DNA from: Gp7-AA6 sp036001245
Lineage (GTDB): Bacteria; Acidobacteriota; Thermoanaerobaculia; UBA5066; Gp7-AA6
Assembly (NCBI GenBank): GCA_036001245.1
Contig: DASYUL010000061.1
Span: 38,880-102,879 of the forward strand
Direction of reading: 5' to 3'
DNA: 64,000 bases
In this document: positions 33,894 through 41,810 of the stretch, piece by piece
How positions within the stretch are numbered: the first letter of the stretch is position 1
How the letters are laid out: every line of letters begins with the position of its first letter
Notes under the pieces: generated by a model
Database searches by the model: none
Seen by the model: only the letters and a program-made list of their open reading frames with translations
Told to the model about the DNA's origin: nothing
Position numbers and translations under genes: made by a program

Positions 33894-35198
33894 ATGAAAC
33901 GGTCTCACTGGCTCTTGGCGAGCATCGTGATCGCGGCGCTCGCCTTCGCCGGCGGCTGCTCGACCAATCCCGTTACGGGGAAGTCCGAGCTCGTCCTGAT
34001 CTCGGAGCAGGACGAGGTCGCCGCCGGGAACCAGTACTACCCGATCACGACGCAGCTCTCGGAAGGAGAGACGCCGCACCGCGAGATCCAGAGTCTCGTG
34101 AAGCGCGTCGGGACGAGCATGGCGCGCATCTCCGAGCGGCCGAACCTCCCGTGGGACTTCAACGTGGTCGACTCGAATCAGCCGAACGCCTACGCGCTCC
34201 CGGGCGGGAAGATCTCGATCACGCGGGGGCTCGTTTCGAAGATGCAGACGGAGGACCAGCTCGCGTCCGTTCTCGGTCACGAGATCGGGCACGTGACAGC
34301 GAAGCACGCTGTCGTCGCGGCGAGCCGCCAGCAGCTGCTCGGCGCACTCCTGGGGGTCGGCGGCGCCGTGCTTCAGAGTACCGGGACGCCGGGCGCCGGA
34401 GCGATCCAGCTCGCGAGCCAGATCGGGGCCACGCTGCTCGTCCAGAAGTACTCGCGCGACCAGGAGCGGCAGGCAGACGAGCTCGGATTGAAGTACATGA
34501 CCGCCCCCGGGTACAACCCGCGGGCGTTCGTCGACACGATGGAGATCCTTCAGGCGGCGGCGAGGCAGGAACCGTCGAAGTTCGAGACGCTCTTCGCGAG
34601 CCACCCGGTCACGTCGGAACGGATCCAGACAGCGCAACAACGCCTGGCGAGCGGTTACGTCGAAGCGCAGAACCGACCGATGCACACGGAGGAATTTCGC
34701 CGCGCGGTCGCGCCGCTCAAGGACGAGGCGCCGGCGTTCGCGCTGGCCGACGAGGCGCGGGAGCTATCGGCGAACCGCCGGACGCGGGAAGCCGAGGAGA
34801 GATTCGCCCGCGCGGCCTCGATGGCGCCCGGCTCGCCGATACTGCACGCGCTCTGGGGCGACGCGCTCTACGACCTCGGAGAGTACGGGCGCTCGGACCA
34901 GGTCTCCGATCGCGCGAACTCGCTCAACCCGCAACTGTTCTACGGCCGGCTCGTCAACGGCGCCGCCAACTGGCGCCTGCGCAACCTGCGCGAGGCACTC
35001 GAGCAGCTCACGATCGCGGAGCGGCTCGTTCCGGACACGGTGCTCGTCGCCTACTTCGCCGGGAGGACCCTCGAGGATCTGGGCGACCGTCAGGCCGCGG
35101 CGCGGCAGTTCGCCAAGGTCGCGCAGGCGACGCAGGGACAGGGAGAGTACGGCCAGTACGCGGTCACGCGGCTGCGCGAATGGGGGCTCCTGAGCTAG
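33894..35198 (+). CDS. M48 family metalloprotease lipoprotein with TPR-like C-terminus (BepA/YfgC-like)
   Basis: 434 aa. Signal peptide with lipobox FAGGC, acylated Cys22. The zinc protease motif HEIGH is at 129-133 (LGHEIGHVTAKH), and the third ligand is probably Glu191 (DQERQADELG). The C-terminal half (about 265-434) has TPR-like helix pairs. This architecture matches periplasmic M48 proteases such as BepA, which act in outer-membrane protein quality control. GGAGGGG lies a few bases upstream of ATG 33894; a longer frame would run through the repeat. Its last 35 bases overlap the convergent glycosyltransferase gene. Confidence 0.9.
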   Translation: MKRSHWLLASIVIAALAFAGGCSTNPVTGKSELVLISEQDEVAAGNQYYPITTQLSEGETPHREIQSLVKRVGTSMARISERPNLPWDFNVVDSNQPNAYALPGGKISITRGLVSKMQTEDQLASVLGHEIGHVTAKHAVVAASRQQLLGALLGVGGAVLQSTGTPGAGAIQLASQIGATLLVQKYSRDQERQADELGLKYMTAPGYNPRAFVDTMEILQAAARQEPSKFETLFASHPVTSERIQTAQQRLASGYVEAQNRPMHTEEFRRAVAPLKDEAPAFALADEARELSANRRTREAEERFARAASMAPGSPILHALWGDALYDLGEYGRSDQVSDRANSLNPQLFYGRLVNGAANWRLRNLREALEQLTIAERLVPDTVLVAYFAGRTLEDLGDRQAAARQFAKVAQATQGQGEYGQYAVTRLREWGLLS

Positions 35199-36954
35199 CC
35201 GCGCCGTAGACCCACGCCCACTCCCGGCCCCACGCGTCGAGCACGCGCTCGACGAGCTTCTCCCCCGGCCGGGCCGGGACGCCCGGAGGCACCAAGCGAA
35301 ATTGCCGGGCGGAAGAGGGACGCCGGGGCAGCGCGTCGCGAGCGAGATCCGGATCGAGCCGATAGCGCCGGACTCCCTCGACCGTGATGACAGAGTGCGC
35401 GAGGTCGGGCGCGAACCGGACCACTCCATATCGCTCCCAGCGGAGCATCGCGCGGGCGAGAAGCGTGTCCTGCCCGTGGAAGCCGTCGAAGGTTCCGGGC
35501 AGGGTCGGCCACCGCAGGAGCGCGTCGCGGGCTGCGAGCGCTCCCGAGACGGCGACGAGACCGATCGCCGCGAGCGCCGCGACCCGACGCCAGGCCGGCG
35601 CGACCCAACCAAAAATGCAGAGAAGCCCTCCCGCGGCGGCGACTGCGGTCACGGTCGTGAGATACCCGAACCGATAACTGTCGGGGAGACCGGCGCGACC
35701 TCCTGCGACCGAAGCCGCGAACCCCGCCCCGCCCTCTGCGAGCAGAAAGGCCGAGAACACATCGCGCGGCCGGAGAAGCGATCGCCCGAATGCGACAGCG
35801 ACCGGGATCCCGAGAATCCAGCCCAGACGCGTCTTCCCCGGCAGATCGTGGTGACCGAACGGATCGACGCCGAACCACGGGGCGGTGAGGGAATCCGCGA
35901 CGGCAGCGAACGCCGGAAGGGGTGAGTGCATGTAACCGACCTCCCGTAACACGCTGTGGTCGGCGGCGCGCGCGAAATACGGCGACGTTCGACCCGCCTT
36001 CAGGAGGAACAGGGGCGCGGAGGCGAGCGCGAACGCGACGCCGAAGGCGAGAAGAAGCCTCAGGCGCGGAAGGGGAGCCGATTTTCGTTCCGCCGGCCAC
36101 GCGGCGAGCGCCACGAGCGCCGCGGCGGCGACCCAGGCGGCGAGATAGACGTGCGTGGCGAGTCCCGCTATGAGGCCGGCAGCAAAGGCCGCCGGCAGAC
36201 TCCTGGTCCGGCGCGCCCGCAGGACGAGCAGAGCTGCGACGTCCACGAAAGGAGCGAGCACGATCGCATTCCACGCCCACCGTGACAGCACGAGATGCCA
36301 TCGCAATCCGGCGAGCACGAGCGCCGCCAGCGCGCCGCCGCCGCGGGGCAGAAGCGCACGGCCGAGGAGCATCGCGGTGACGAGCGAAAGGATTCCGGCC
36401 GCCGCGGACAGGAATCGCACTCCGAAGACCGTCGGACCGAGGACCCGAAGGGCGAGACGATAGAGCTCGAGGTAGAACACACCCACGCTGCCGTAGGGTC
36501 GGGGAACTCCATAAGGAGCAGCGCGGATGGAGTCCGCGAAATCCGTCAAATCTCCGTGGAGGGCGAGGGCGGGCGCGATCAGCGAGACGTCGTCGATCCA
36601 CAGGGACGGAGGAATCCGGTCGAGCGCTGTGATTCGCAGGACCGCGCCGGCGGTGACCGCGGAGACCGCGATGAGGACGAGCGTCGCCGCGCGGAACGGC
36701 AGCGGCGCGAGCTCCCGGGCCGAGAAGCGGCTGCGCGTCCAAAGAAGGAAGAGAGCGGCGCTCAAAGCTCCGATTGCCGCTGTCGCGGACAGAAGCCCAA
36801 TCCAGAGAAGGAGTCGCATGAGCGCCCAACCGGGATCGGGATCGAGGAGGAGCGCCGGCCGGATCGCCTCGACGAGACGCTCGCCAACGACGAAGGCGAC
36901 CGCGCCGCCGAAGAAGACCGCCGCCGTCGTCCCGGGTCGCCCGGGACGGGTCAC
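35164..36954 (-). CDS. multi-spanning membrane glycosyltransferase-like protein (PMT/ArnT type)
   Basis: 596 aa with a dozen or so hydrophobic helices. After the first helices, a loop with RIPPSLWIDDVSL recalls the acidic first-loop motif of GT-C lipid-linked sugar transferases (PMT, ArnT, GT39/GT83). GVPRPYGSVGVFYLELYRLALRVLG and RFLSAAAGILSLVTAMLLGRA fit that fold. A soluble C-terminal part (about 470-596) follows. The GTG at 36954 overlaps the stop of the FHA gene (GTGA). The 3' end overlaps the M48 gene tail-to-tail by 35 bases. Donor and acceptor are unknown. Confidence 0.75.
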   Translation of the reverse strand: MTRPGRPGTTAAVFFGGAVAFVVGERLVEAIRPALLLDPDPGWALMRLLLWIGLLSATAAIGALSAALFLLWTRSRFSARELAPLPFRAATLVLIAVSAVTAGAVLRITALDRIPPSLWIDDVSLIAPALALHGDLTDFADSIRAAPYGVPRPYGSVGVFYLELYRLALRVLGPTVFGVRFLSAAAGILSLVTAMLLGRALLPRGGGALAALVLAGLRWHLVLSRWAWNAIVLAPFVDVAALLVLRARRTRSLPAAFAAGLIAGLATHVYLAAWVAAAALVALAAWPAERKSAPLPRLRLLLAFGVAFALASAPLFLLKAGRTSPYFARAADHSVLREVGYMHSPLPAFAAVADSLTAPWFGVDPFGHHDLPGKTRLGWILGIPVAVAFGRSLLRPRDVFSAFLLAEGGAGFAASVAGGRAGLPDSYRFGYLTTVTAVAAAGGLLCIFGWVAPAWRRVAALAAIGLVAVSGALAARDALLRWPTLPGTFDGFHGQDTLLARAMLRWERYGVVRFAPDLAHSVITVEGVRRYRLDPDLARDALPRRPSSARQFRLVPPGVPARPGEKLVERVLDAWGREWAWVYGAASSGAPIRAAA

Positions 36955-37478
36955 TTCTGGAAAAACAGGAAGAGGTTCACGGCCGACGGGCCGAGCGAGA
37001 AGAAGTCACCCGATCGCAGCGGACGCGCGCAGTCCTCCTCGGTGACGCCCGCGAGGTCGTCCGGCTTCGGCACCGGGTCGCCGTTCAAATACGTGCCGCA
37101 GGTCGAGCGCATGTCGACCAGCAGGTAGTGAGGGCCGTCCGTCGCGATCCGCCGCACGAGCTTGGCGTGCAGGCGGGAGACCTCCGTGCTCAGGAACGCG
37201 TCGGGCGACGAAACGCGGAACCCCGAGACCGGCATCCCGACCCCGATGAACTCCGGCACCTCCCGGCCGATCAAGAGCTCCTCGAAGTCGAGCCGCACGA
37301 GCCCCGCGTTGTAGGGACCGAGACCGAGCAGGTAATGGCCGTCGGGGAGCCGAAAGAGCGTCTTCTCCAGGCGCGCCGACATCCCGGTCATTCCGTTGTC
37401 GACGAAGGACATCACGTCGCGCTGGCGGGACTCGAGCGCCTCGCGGCAGATGGCGGAATAGAGGTCGTCGGCTTTCAT
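36951..37478 (-). CDS. FHA-domain protein
   Basis: 175 aa, cytoplasmic. The first 75 residues are helical and unassigned (MKADDLYSAICREALESRQR). An FHA domain occupies about 80-172: a phosphothreonine-binding Ser/His pair in STEVSRLHAKL and the loop DMRSTCGTYLNGDPV, where the usual Asn-Gly turn is Cys-Gly. FHA domains read phosphothreonine made by Ser/Thr kinases; none is in the window. ATG at 37478 with AAGGA/AAAGG upstream. Overlaps the membrane glycosyltransferase gene, which suggests phospho-dependent control of a surface-glycan step (inference). Confidence 0.85.
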   Translation of the reverse strand: MKADDLYSAICREALESRQRDVMSFVDNGMTGMSARLEKTLFRLPDGHYLLGLGPYNAGLVRLDFEELLIGREVPEFIGVGMPVSGFRVSSPDAFLSTEVSRLHAKLVRRIATDGPHYLLVDMRSTCGTYLNGDPVPKPDDLAGVTEEDCARPLRSGDFFSLGPSAVNLFLFFQK

Positions 37479-37588
37479 CGCCTTTGTCCTTGCGGAACAA
37501 CGTGCGATCGAAATGCCAGATTTCCTCGCGCCCGGAAACCCGTCACTGCCAATGATTTTCGCACAGGGACCCGCGTTTCCGTGTGACG

Positions 37589-39688
37589 TCAATTGACCGG
37601 TTCGGGATCGGGGACAGCTTTTAAATCTGTCCCCCCTTCTAACCCCTCTCCCCTCAGCGCCTCGAGCTCCACCGTCCAACGCTCGTAGACGTCCTCCGGG
37701 AGCTCCGTGACGAACCGCGACGGCTCGAGGATCACGTCGACGCCGTAGCGGTCCCGCGCGAGCATCGGGTACGTCAACGCGACCTCGTTCTTCGCCCGCG
37801 TGACCGCGACGTAGAAGAGCCGCCGCTCCTCCTCGAGTCCTTCCTCGGTGACGGACGCCCGATAGCTCGGAAAGCGCCCTTCCGAGAGCCACATCACGAT
37901 GACGCGACTCCACTCGAGCCCCTTTGCCTGGTGAACCGAGGAAAGGACGACTCGGTCGTCCGACGGCTCCCCCGCCGCCACGTCCTCGCCCGAGAGCTCG
38001 TTGAAGAGCGTGACCTCCTCGAGGAAACCCGGCATCGACTCGTAGGTCTGCGCGAACTGCGCGAGCTGCTCGAGGTCGTCGAGTCGCGCGTCGCCGTTCC
38101 CGAACTTCGCGCGCGCGTAGTCGCGATAAACGGACTCCACGACGCAGCGGATTGCCTCGGCAGGCGAGGACCGGAGCGACGGAGCGTCGAGGCGCGCGAC
38201 GAGCGAGGAGAACGGTGCGAGCGCCGGCCCCGTCCCCCTCGGCAGGCCGGAGGGGTCGAGCGCGCGCAGCGCCACGAGCGGGTCGGGCGATTGTGCGATC
38301 GCACCCCAGACCGCGGACGCGGATCGCTCCCCGATCCTCGGAAAGATCTTGAGCGCGCGCTTCCACGAAAGCTCGTCTTTCGGGTTGACGACGATCTTCA
38401 AGAACGCGAGCACGTCTTTGACGTGCCGCTGCTCGAAGAAGCGCGTCCCCGAGCGGATCTCGTAGGGAATGCCGCGCCGGGTGAGCTCGATCTGGAGCTC
38501 GAGCGCCTGGTAGTGGGCGCGGTAGAGCACCGCGAGATCCGAGAGCGGATCGCCCTCGTCGTGCCATTCGAGCAGTCGCTGGGCGATGAACCGCGCCTGC
38601 TCCGAGACGTCGGCGAGCGGGACGATTGCGGGGGTCGGCCCTTCGGGGCGCGAGGCGCGCAGGTCCTTCTCGAACTGCTTCGTGTTGTGCGCAATCGAGG
38701 CGTTGGCGAGGGCGAGGATGTCCGGGGTCGAGCGGTAGTTCCGCGTGAGCCGGAAGACTTTCGCGTCGGGGTAGCGCTCGGGAAACCCGAGGATGTTCTC
38801 GAAGGACGCCCCGCGGAACGAGTAGATCGCCTGCGCGTCGTCGCCGACGACCGCGACGTTGCGACGAATCTTCGCCATCCCATCGACGATGTCGCCCTGA
38901 AGGTGGTTCGTGTCCTGGTACTCGTCGACGAGGACGTGGTCGTACGTCGCTCCGAGCTGCGCCGCGACCTCCGGCGCCTCGGCGAGCAGGCGCTTCCAGG
39001 AGAGGAGGAGGTCGTCGTAGTCGGACGCGTTGCCGGCGCGCTTCCTCTGCTGGTAGCGCTGGAAGACGCGGATGATCTCGTCCTCAAGCGGCAGGAAATG
39101 GGGTGCCCGCTCCGTAAGCACTTCCATGAAGGTCCGGCCAGTGTTGATCGTGAACGAGTACAGGTCGAGCAGGACGTCCCCTTTCGGGAACCGCTTTTCG
39201 GTCGTGCGAATGCCCTCATCGGACGTCGCCGCCTCCAGCATCTCGCGCGCGTCCTCCTCGTCCAGGATCGTGAAGTTCGGCGACAGCCCGAGCCGGCTCC
39301 CGAATCGGCGCAGAAGGCGATTCCCGACCGAGTGGAACGTCCCGCCCATCAGGCGCCGGGTGTCGACGGAAAGAAGCGCCTCGACCCGCCGCAGCATCTC
39401 GCGGGCGGCCTTGTTGGTGAAGGTCAGCAGCATGATCCGCGACGGGTCGGTGCCCGACTCGATCAGGCGCGCGACGCGGTAGACGAGCGTCCGCGTCTTG
39501 CCCGACCCCGCGCCCGCGATCACGAGAATCGGTCCGCCGCCGGCGAGAACGACCTCCTTTTGCTCCTCGTTCAGCTCACGGTCGTAGTCGATCCGGTAGG
39601 TCTTCGTGCCCGCCGGCGTCCTGAGAACGTATTTCTTGATGGGGTCAGGTCTCCACTTGCCACTTTGGAGTCTAACTGTCCGGCTCAC
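37589..39688 (-). CDS. uvrD: UvrD/PcrA/Rep-type superfamily 1A DNA helicase
   Basis: About 699 aa 3'-5' helicase for repair and replication restart. Q motif LNEEQKEVV, Walker A AGAGSGKTRTL, Ia MLLTFTNKAAREM, II VDEYQDTN, III GDDAQAIYSFRGA, IV RNYRST, V VHQAKGLEW and VI VAVTRAKNEV are all present. The start is uncertain: no ATG precedes motif Q at the expected place. GTG at 39688 has AAAGGAG just upstream but forces translation through a half repeat; KKYVLRTPAG aligns with family N-termini but is preceded by ATC. The C-terminal residues are encoded by another repeat (37608-37636). It is shorter at the C-terminus than E. coli UvrD. Confidence 0.88.
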   Translation of the reverse strand: MSRTVRLQSGKWRPDPIKKYVLRTPAGTKTYRIDYDRELNEEQKEVVLAGGGPILVIAGAGSGKTRTLVYRVARLIESGTDPSRIMLLTFTNKAAREMLRRVEALLSVDTRRLMGGTFHSVGNRLLRRFGSRLGLSPNFTILDEEDAREMLEAATSDEGIRTTEKRFPKGDVLLDLYSFTINTGRTFMEVLTERAPHFLPLEDEIIRVFQRYQQRKRAGNASDYDDLLLSWKRLLAEAPEVAAQLGATYDHVLVDEYQDTNHLQGDIVDGMAKIRRNVAVVGDDAQAIYSFRGASFENILGFPERYPDAKVFRLTRNYRSTPDILALANASIAHNTKQFEKDLRASRPEGPTPAIVPLADVSEQARFIAQRLLEWHDEGDPLSDLAVLYRAHYQALELQIELTRRGIPYEIRSGTRFFEQRHVKDVLAFLKIVVNPKDELSWKRALKIFPRIGERSASAVWGAIAQSPDPLVALRALDPSGLPRGTGPALAPFSSLVARLDAPSLRSSPAEAIRCVVESVYRDYARAKFGNGDARLDDLEQLAQFAQTYESMPGFLEEVTLFNELSGEDVAAGEPSDDRVVLSSVHQAKGLEWSRVIVMWLSEGRFPSYRASVTEEGLEEERRLFYVAVTRAKNEVALTYPMLARDRYGVDVILEPSRFVTELPEDVYERWTVELEALRGEGLEGGTDLKAVPDPEPVN
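37608..37636. repeat. short copy of the GGGGACAG...CTGTCCCC repeat inside the helicase 3' end
   Basis: GGGGACAGCTTTTAAATCTG and then TCCCCCC form an inverted repeat (GGGGACAG/CTGTCCCC) related to 11284-11360. It encodes about ten of the last residues of the helicase (GTDLKAVPD), so the gene reads through an element that elsewhere is intergenic. Confidence 0.6.
39639..39671. repeat. half copy of the GGGGTCAGGTCT repeat at the helicase 5' end
   Basis: TGGGGTCAGGTCTCCACTTG followed by CCACTTTGGA matches the left half of the elements at 12813 and 30082; the right half is missing. It lies between the most likely GTG start and the conserved part of the helicase gene, and 45 bases before aroC. Confidence 0.65.
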
Positions 39689-39715
39689 CGCTCCTTTGTG
39701 ACAGGATTTTCGACG

Positions 39716-40903
39716 ATGACTCTGAGACTCCTGACGGCCGGCGAGTCCCACGGTCCCCGCCTGACCGCGATCCTGGAAGGGATCCCGGCGGGACTCCGGA
39801 TCGATCCCGCGTTCGTCGACCGCGAGCTCGCCCGCCGCCAGCACGGTTACGGGCGCGGCGGCCGCATGAAGATCGAGAAGGATCACGCGCTCTTCGAGGG
39901 CGGAGTCCGCGGCGGCGTCACGCTCGGGTCGCCGATCGCGATCGGCATCGAGAACCGCGACTTCGCGAACTGGTCGAACGTCATGAATCCGCTGGAGAAC
40001 GACCCCGAGGCCGCGGCCGAGCGGCGCCTGACGCGCCCGCGGCCCGGACACGCGGACCTCGCCGGCGGAATGAAATACGGGGCCTCGGATCTGCGCGACG
40101 TGCTCGAACGGGCGTCCGCGCGGGAGTCCGCGGCGCGCGTCGCCGCGGGCGCGGTCTGCAAGCTTCTCCTTCGCGAGTGTGAAATCGAGGTGCGAAGCGG
40201 GGTCCTGTCCATGGGCGCGGTGGTGGACGGCAAGTCGCCCCGCTCCTTCGCGTCGCTCGAGCGCGTGCGCGAGGACTCACCGCTGCGCGCGATCGACGCG
40301 GAGCTCGAAAAGAAGATGGTCGCGGCAGTCGACGCCGCGAAGAGGGAGGGGGACACGCTGGGCGGCTCGGTCCTCGTCGGGGCGCGCGGCGTGCCCGCGG
40401 GGATCGGCTCGTACGCCTCGTGGGACCGCAAGCTCGACTCCCGGATCGGCGCGGCGCTGCTCTCGATCCCCGCCGTCAAGGCCGTCGAGCTCGGCTCGTC
40501 GATCGAGGCGTCGCGCGGACCCGGCTCGCACGCCCACGACGAGATCGAGAGCGGCGAGCGCGGCGGCCTTCGCCGCCGGACCAACCGCGCGGGTGGATTG
40601 GAAGCGGGCGTGACGAACGGCGAGGACGTGATCGCGGTCGTCTACATGAAGCCGCTGTCGACGCTCGCGCGGGGTCTCGACTCGGTGGACCTCGAGACGG
40701 GCAAAGCCGCGCGCGCCGCCTATGAGAGGAGCGACGTGACCGCCGTCGCGGCGTGCGGAGTCATCGCCGAGGCGATGCTCGCCTACGTGCTCGCCGACGC
40801 GCTGCTCGAATCGACCGGCGGCGACCGGCTGGAGGACGTGAAATCCCGGCTCGCCGCTCACCGGGCGAGGGTCGCGCGCTATCCCCGGCCGGACGCTCGG
40901 TGA
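39716..40903 (+). CDS. aroC: chorismate synthase AroC
   Basis: Last step of the shikimate pathway: eliminates phosphate from EPSP to give chorismate, with reduced FMN as cofactor. 395 aa. Signatures are LTAGESHGPRLTAILEGIPAG at the N-terminus, RRQHGYGRGGRMKIE, SRPGHAD-like RPRPGHADLAGGMKYG, RASARESAARVAAG, and GLEAGVTNGEDV. ATG at 39716 with AGGA upstream, divergent from the helicase gene. DAHP synthase, the first pathway enzyme, is 12 kb away at 51.6 kb; the steps between are outside the window. Confidence 0.95.
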   Translation: MTLRLLTAGESHGPRLTAILEGIPAGLRIDPAFVDRELARRQHGYGRGGRMKIEKDHALFEGGVRGGVTLGSPIAIGIENRDFANWSNVMNPLENDPEAAAERRLTRPRPGHADLAGGMKYGASDLRDVLERASARESAARVAAGAVCKLLLRECEIEVRSGVLSMGAVVDGKSPRSFASLERVREDSPLRAIDAELEKKMVAAVDAAKREGDTLGGSVLVGARGVPAGIGSYASWDRKLDSRIGAALLSIPAVKAVELGSSIEASRGPGSHAHDEIESGERGGLRRRTNRAGGLEAGVTNGEDVIAVVYMKPLSTLARGLDSVDLETGKAARAAYERSDVTAVAACGVIAEAMLAYVLADALLESTGGDRLEDVKSRLAAHRARVARYPRPDAR

Positions 40904-40921
40904 AACGCCCCGCGTAAGTTC

Positions 40922-41722
40922 GTGTGGCGTCCGATCGAGCGCCTTTTCCGTTACTTCGCGGCGGCGTACGTCGACCTGCGGATCCTCGCCGCCGGAAAGG
41001 CGGACCCCGACCTCCCGCCGCTTCGGCTGCGGTTCGTGGGAGACGGCGATTTTCGGAGCGTCGGCGAGCAGCTGGCCGCCCTCGTCCTCGAGCACGGCGG
41101 CCTGCGCGCGACGTCGCGGCTGCTCGACATCGGCTGTGGTGTCGGGCGCGTCGCGCTGCCGCTCGCGCGGCACCTCCCGGCCGGCGTCGCGTACGAGGGC
41201 TTCGACGTCGTCCGCGGAGCCGTTCGTTGGTGCCGCCGCCGGATCACCCGCAATCGCCCGAACTTCCGGTTTCGCCACGTGTCGGTGCGGAGCACCGAGT
41301 ACTCGACGTTCGGGGTCCCGGCGGCGGACTTCCGGTTCCCGTTTTCCGACGAGAACTTCGACTGCGCCTTCGCATTCTCGGTGTTCACGCACCTGACCCT
41401 TCCCGAGATGCGTCGCTATCTACGCGAGTCCCGCCGGGTCCTCGCACCGGGCGGCCGCCTGATCGCGACCTTCTTTCTTCTGAACGAGGAGTCGACGGCG
41501 CTGCTCCCCTCCCAGCCGTCCCTGTATCGGTTTCCGATCGACGCCGGGTCAATCAGGCTCGCCACGAGCGCGAACCCCGGGCTGGCCGTGGCCGTCGATG
41601 AAGACGCCTTGAGATCGGAGATCGACGCCGCGGGGTTCGGGCGGCACTCGGTCCTCCGCGGTCAGTGGTCCGGACACCCGAACGCGACGACGTTTCAGGA
41701 CCTCGTCGTCTGCGAGAACTAG
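40922..41722 (+). CDS. class I SAM-dependent methyltransferase
   Basis: 266 aa. Motif I is LLDIGCGVGRVALPLARHL (about residues 67-85), followed by YEGFDVV, FDCAFAFSVFTHL and the post-motif RRVLAPGGRLIATFFLL, all typical of class I methyltransferases acting on small molecules or sugars. GTG start at 40922, 18 bases after aroC, so it may be co-transcribed. The substrate cannot be inferred. The next gene on the opposite strand is O-antigen-ligase-like, so a glycan role is possible. Confidence 0.82.
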   Translation: MWRPIERLFRYFAAAYVDLRILAAGKADPDLPPLRLRFVGDGDFRSVGEQLAALVLEHGGLRATSRLLDIGCGVGRVALPLARHLPAGVAYEGFDVVRGAVRWCRRRITRNRPNFRFRHVSVRSTEYSTFGVPAADFRFPFSDENFDCAFAFSVFTHLTLPEMRRYLRESRRVLAPGGRLIATFFLLNEESTALLPSQPSLYRFPIDAGSIRLATSANPGLAVAVDEDALRSEIDAAGFGRHSVLRGQWSGHPNATTFQDLVVCEN

Positions 41723-41810
41723 TCTCGAGGCCCGCGCGATCCGCTTGCGGGCTTCCCGGCGAGGCAGTCCGTGGTCGAAGCAAAGGCGTGCGCTCTCGCC
41801 GATCAGCACC

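Noticed and set aside
37931..39715. Very long N-terminal extension of the aroC frame
   Set aside because: It is antisense to the helicase motifs and rich in Arg/Glu; true AroC starts at 39716 with LRLLTAGESHG.
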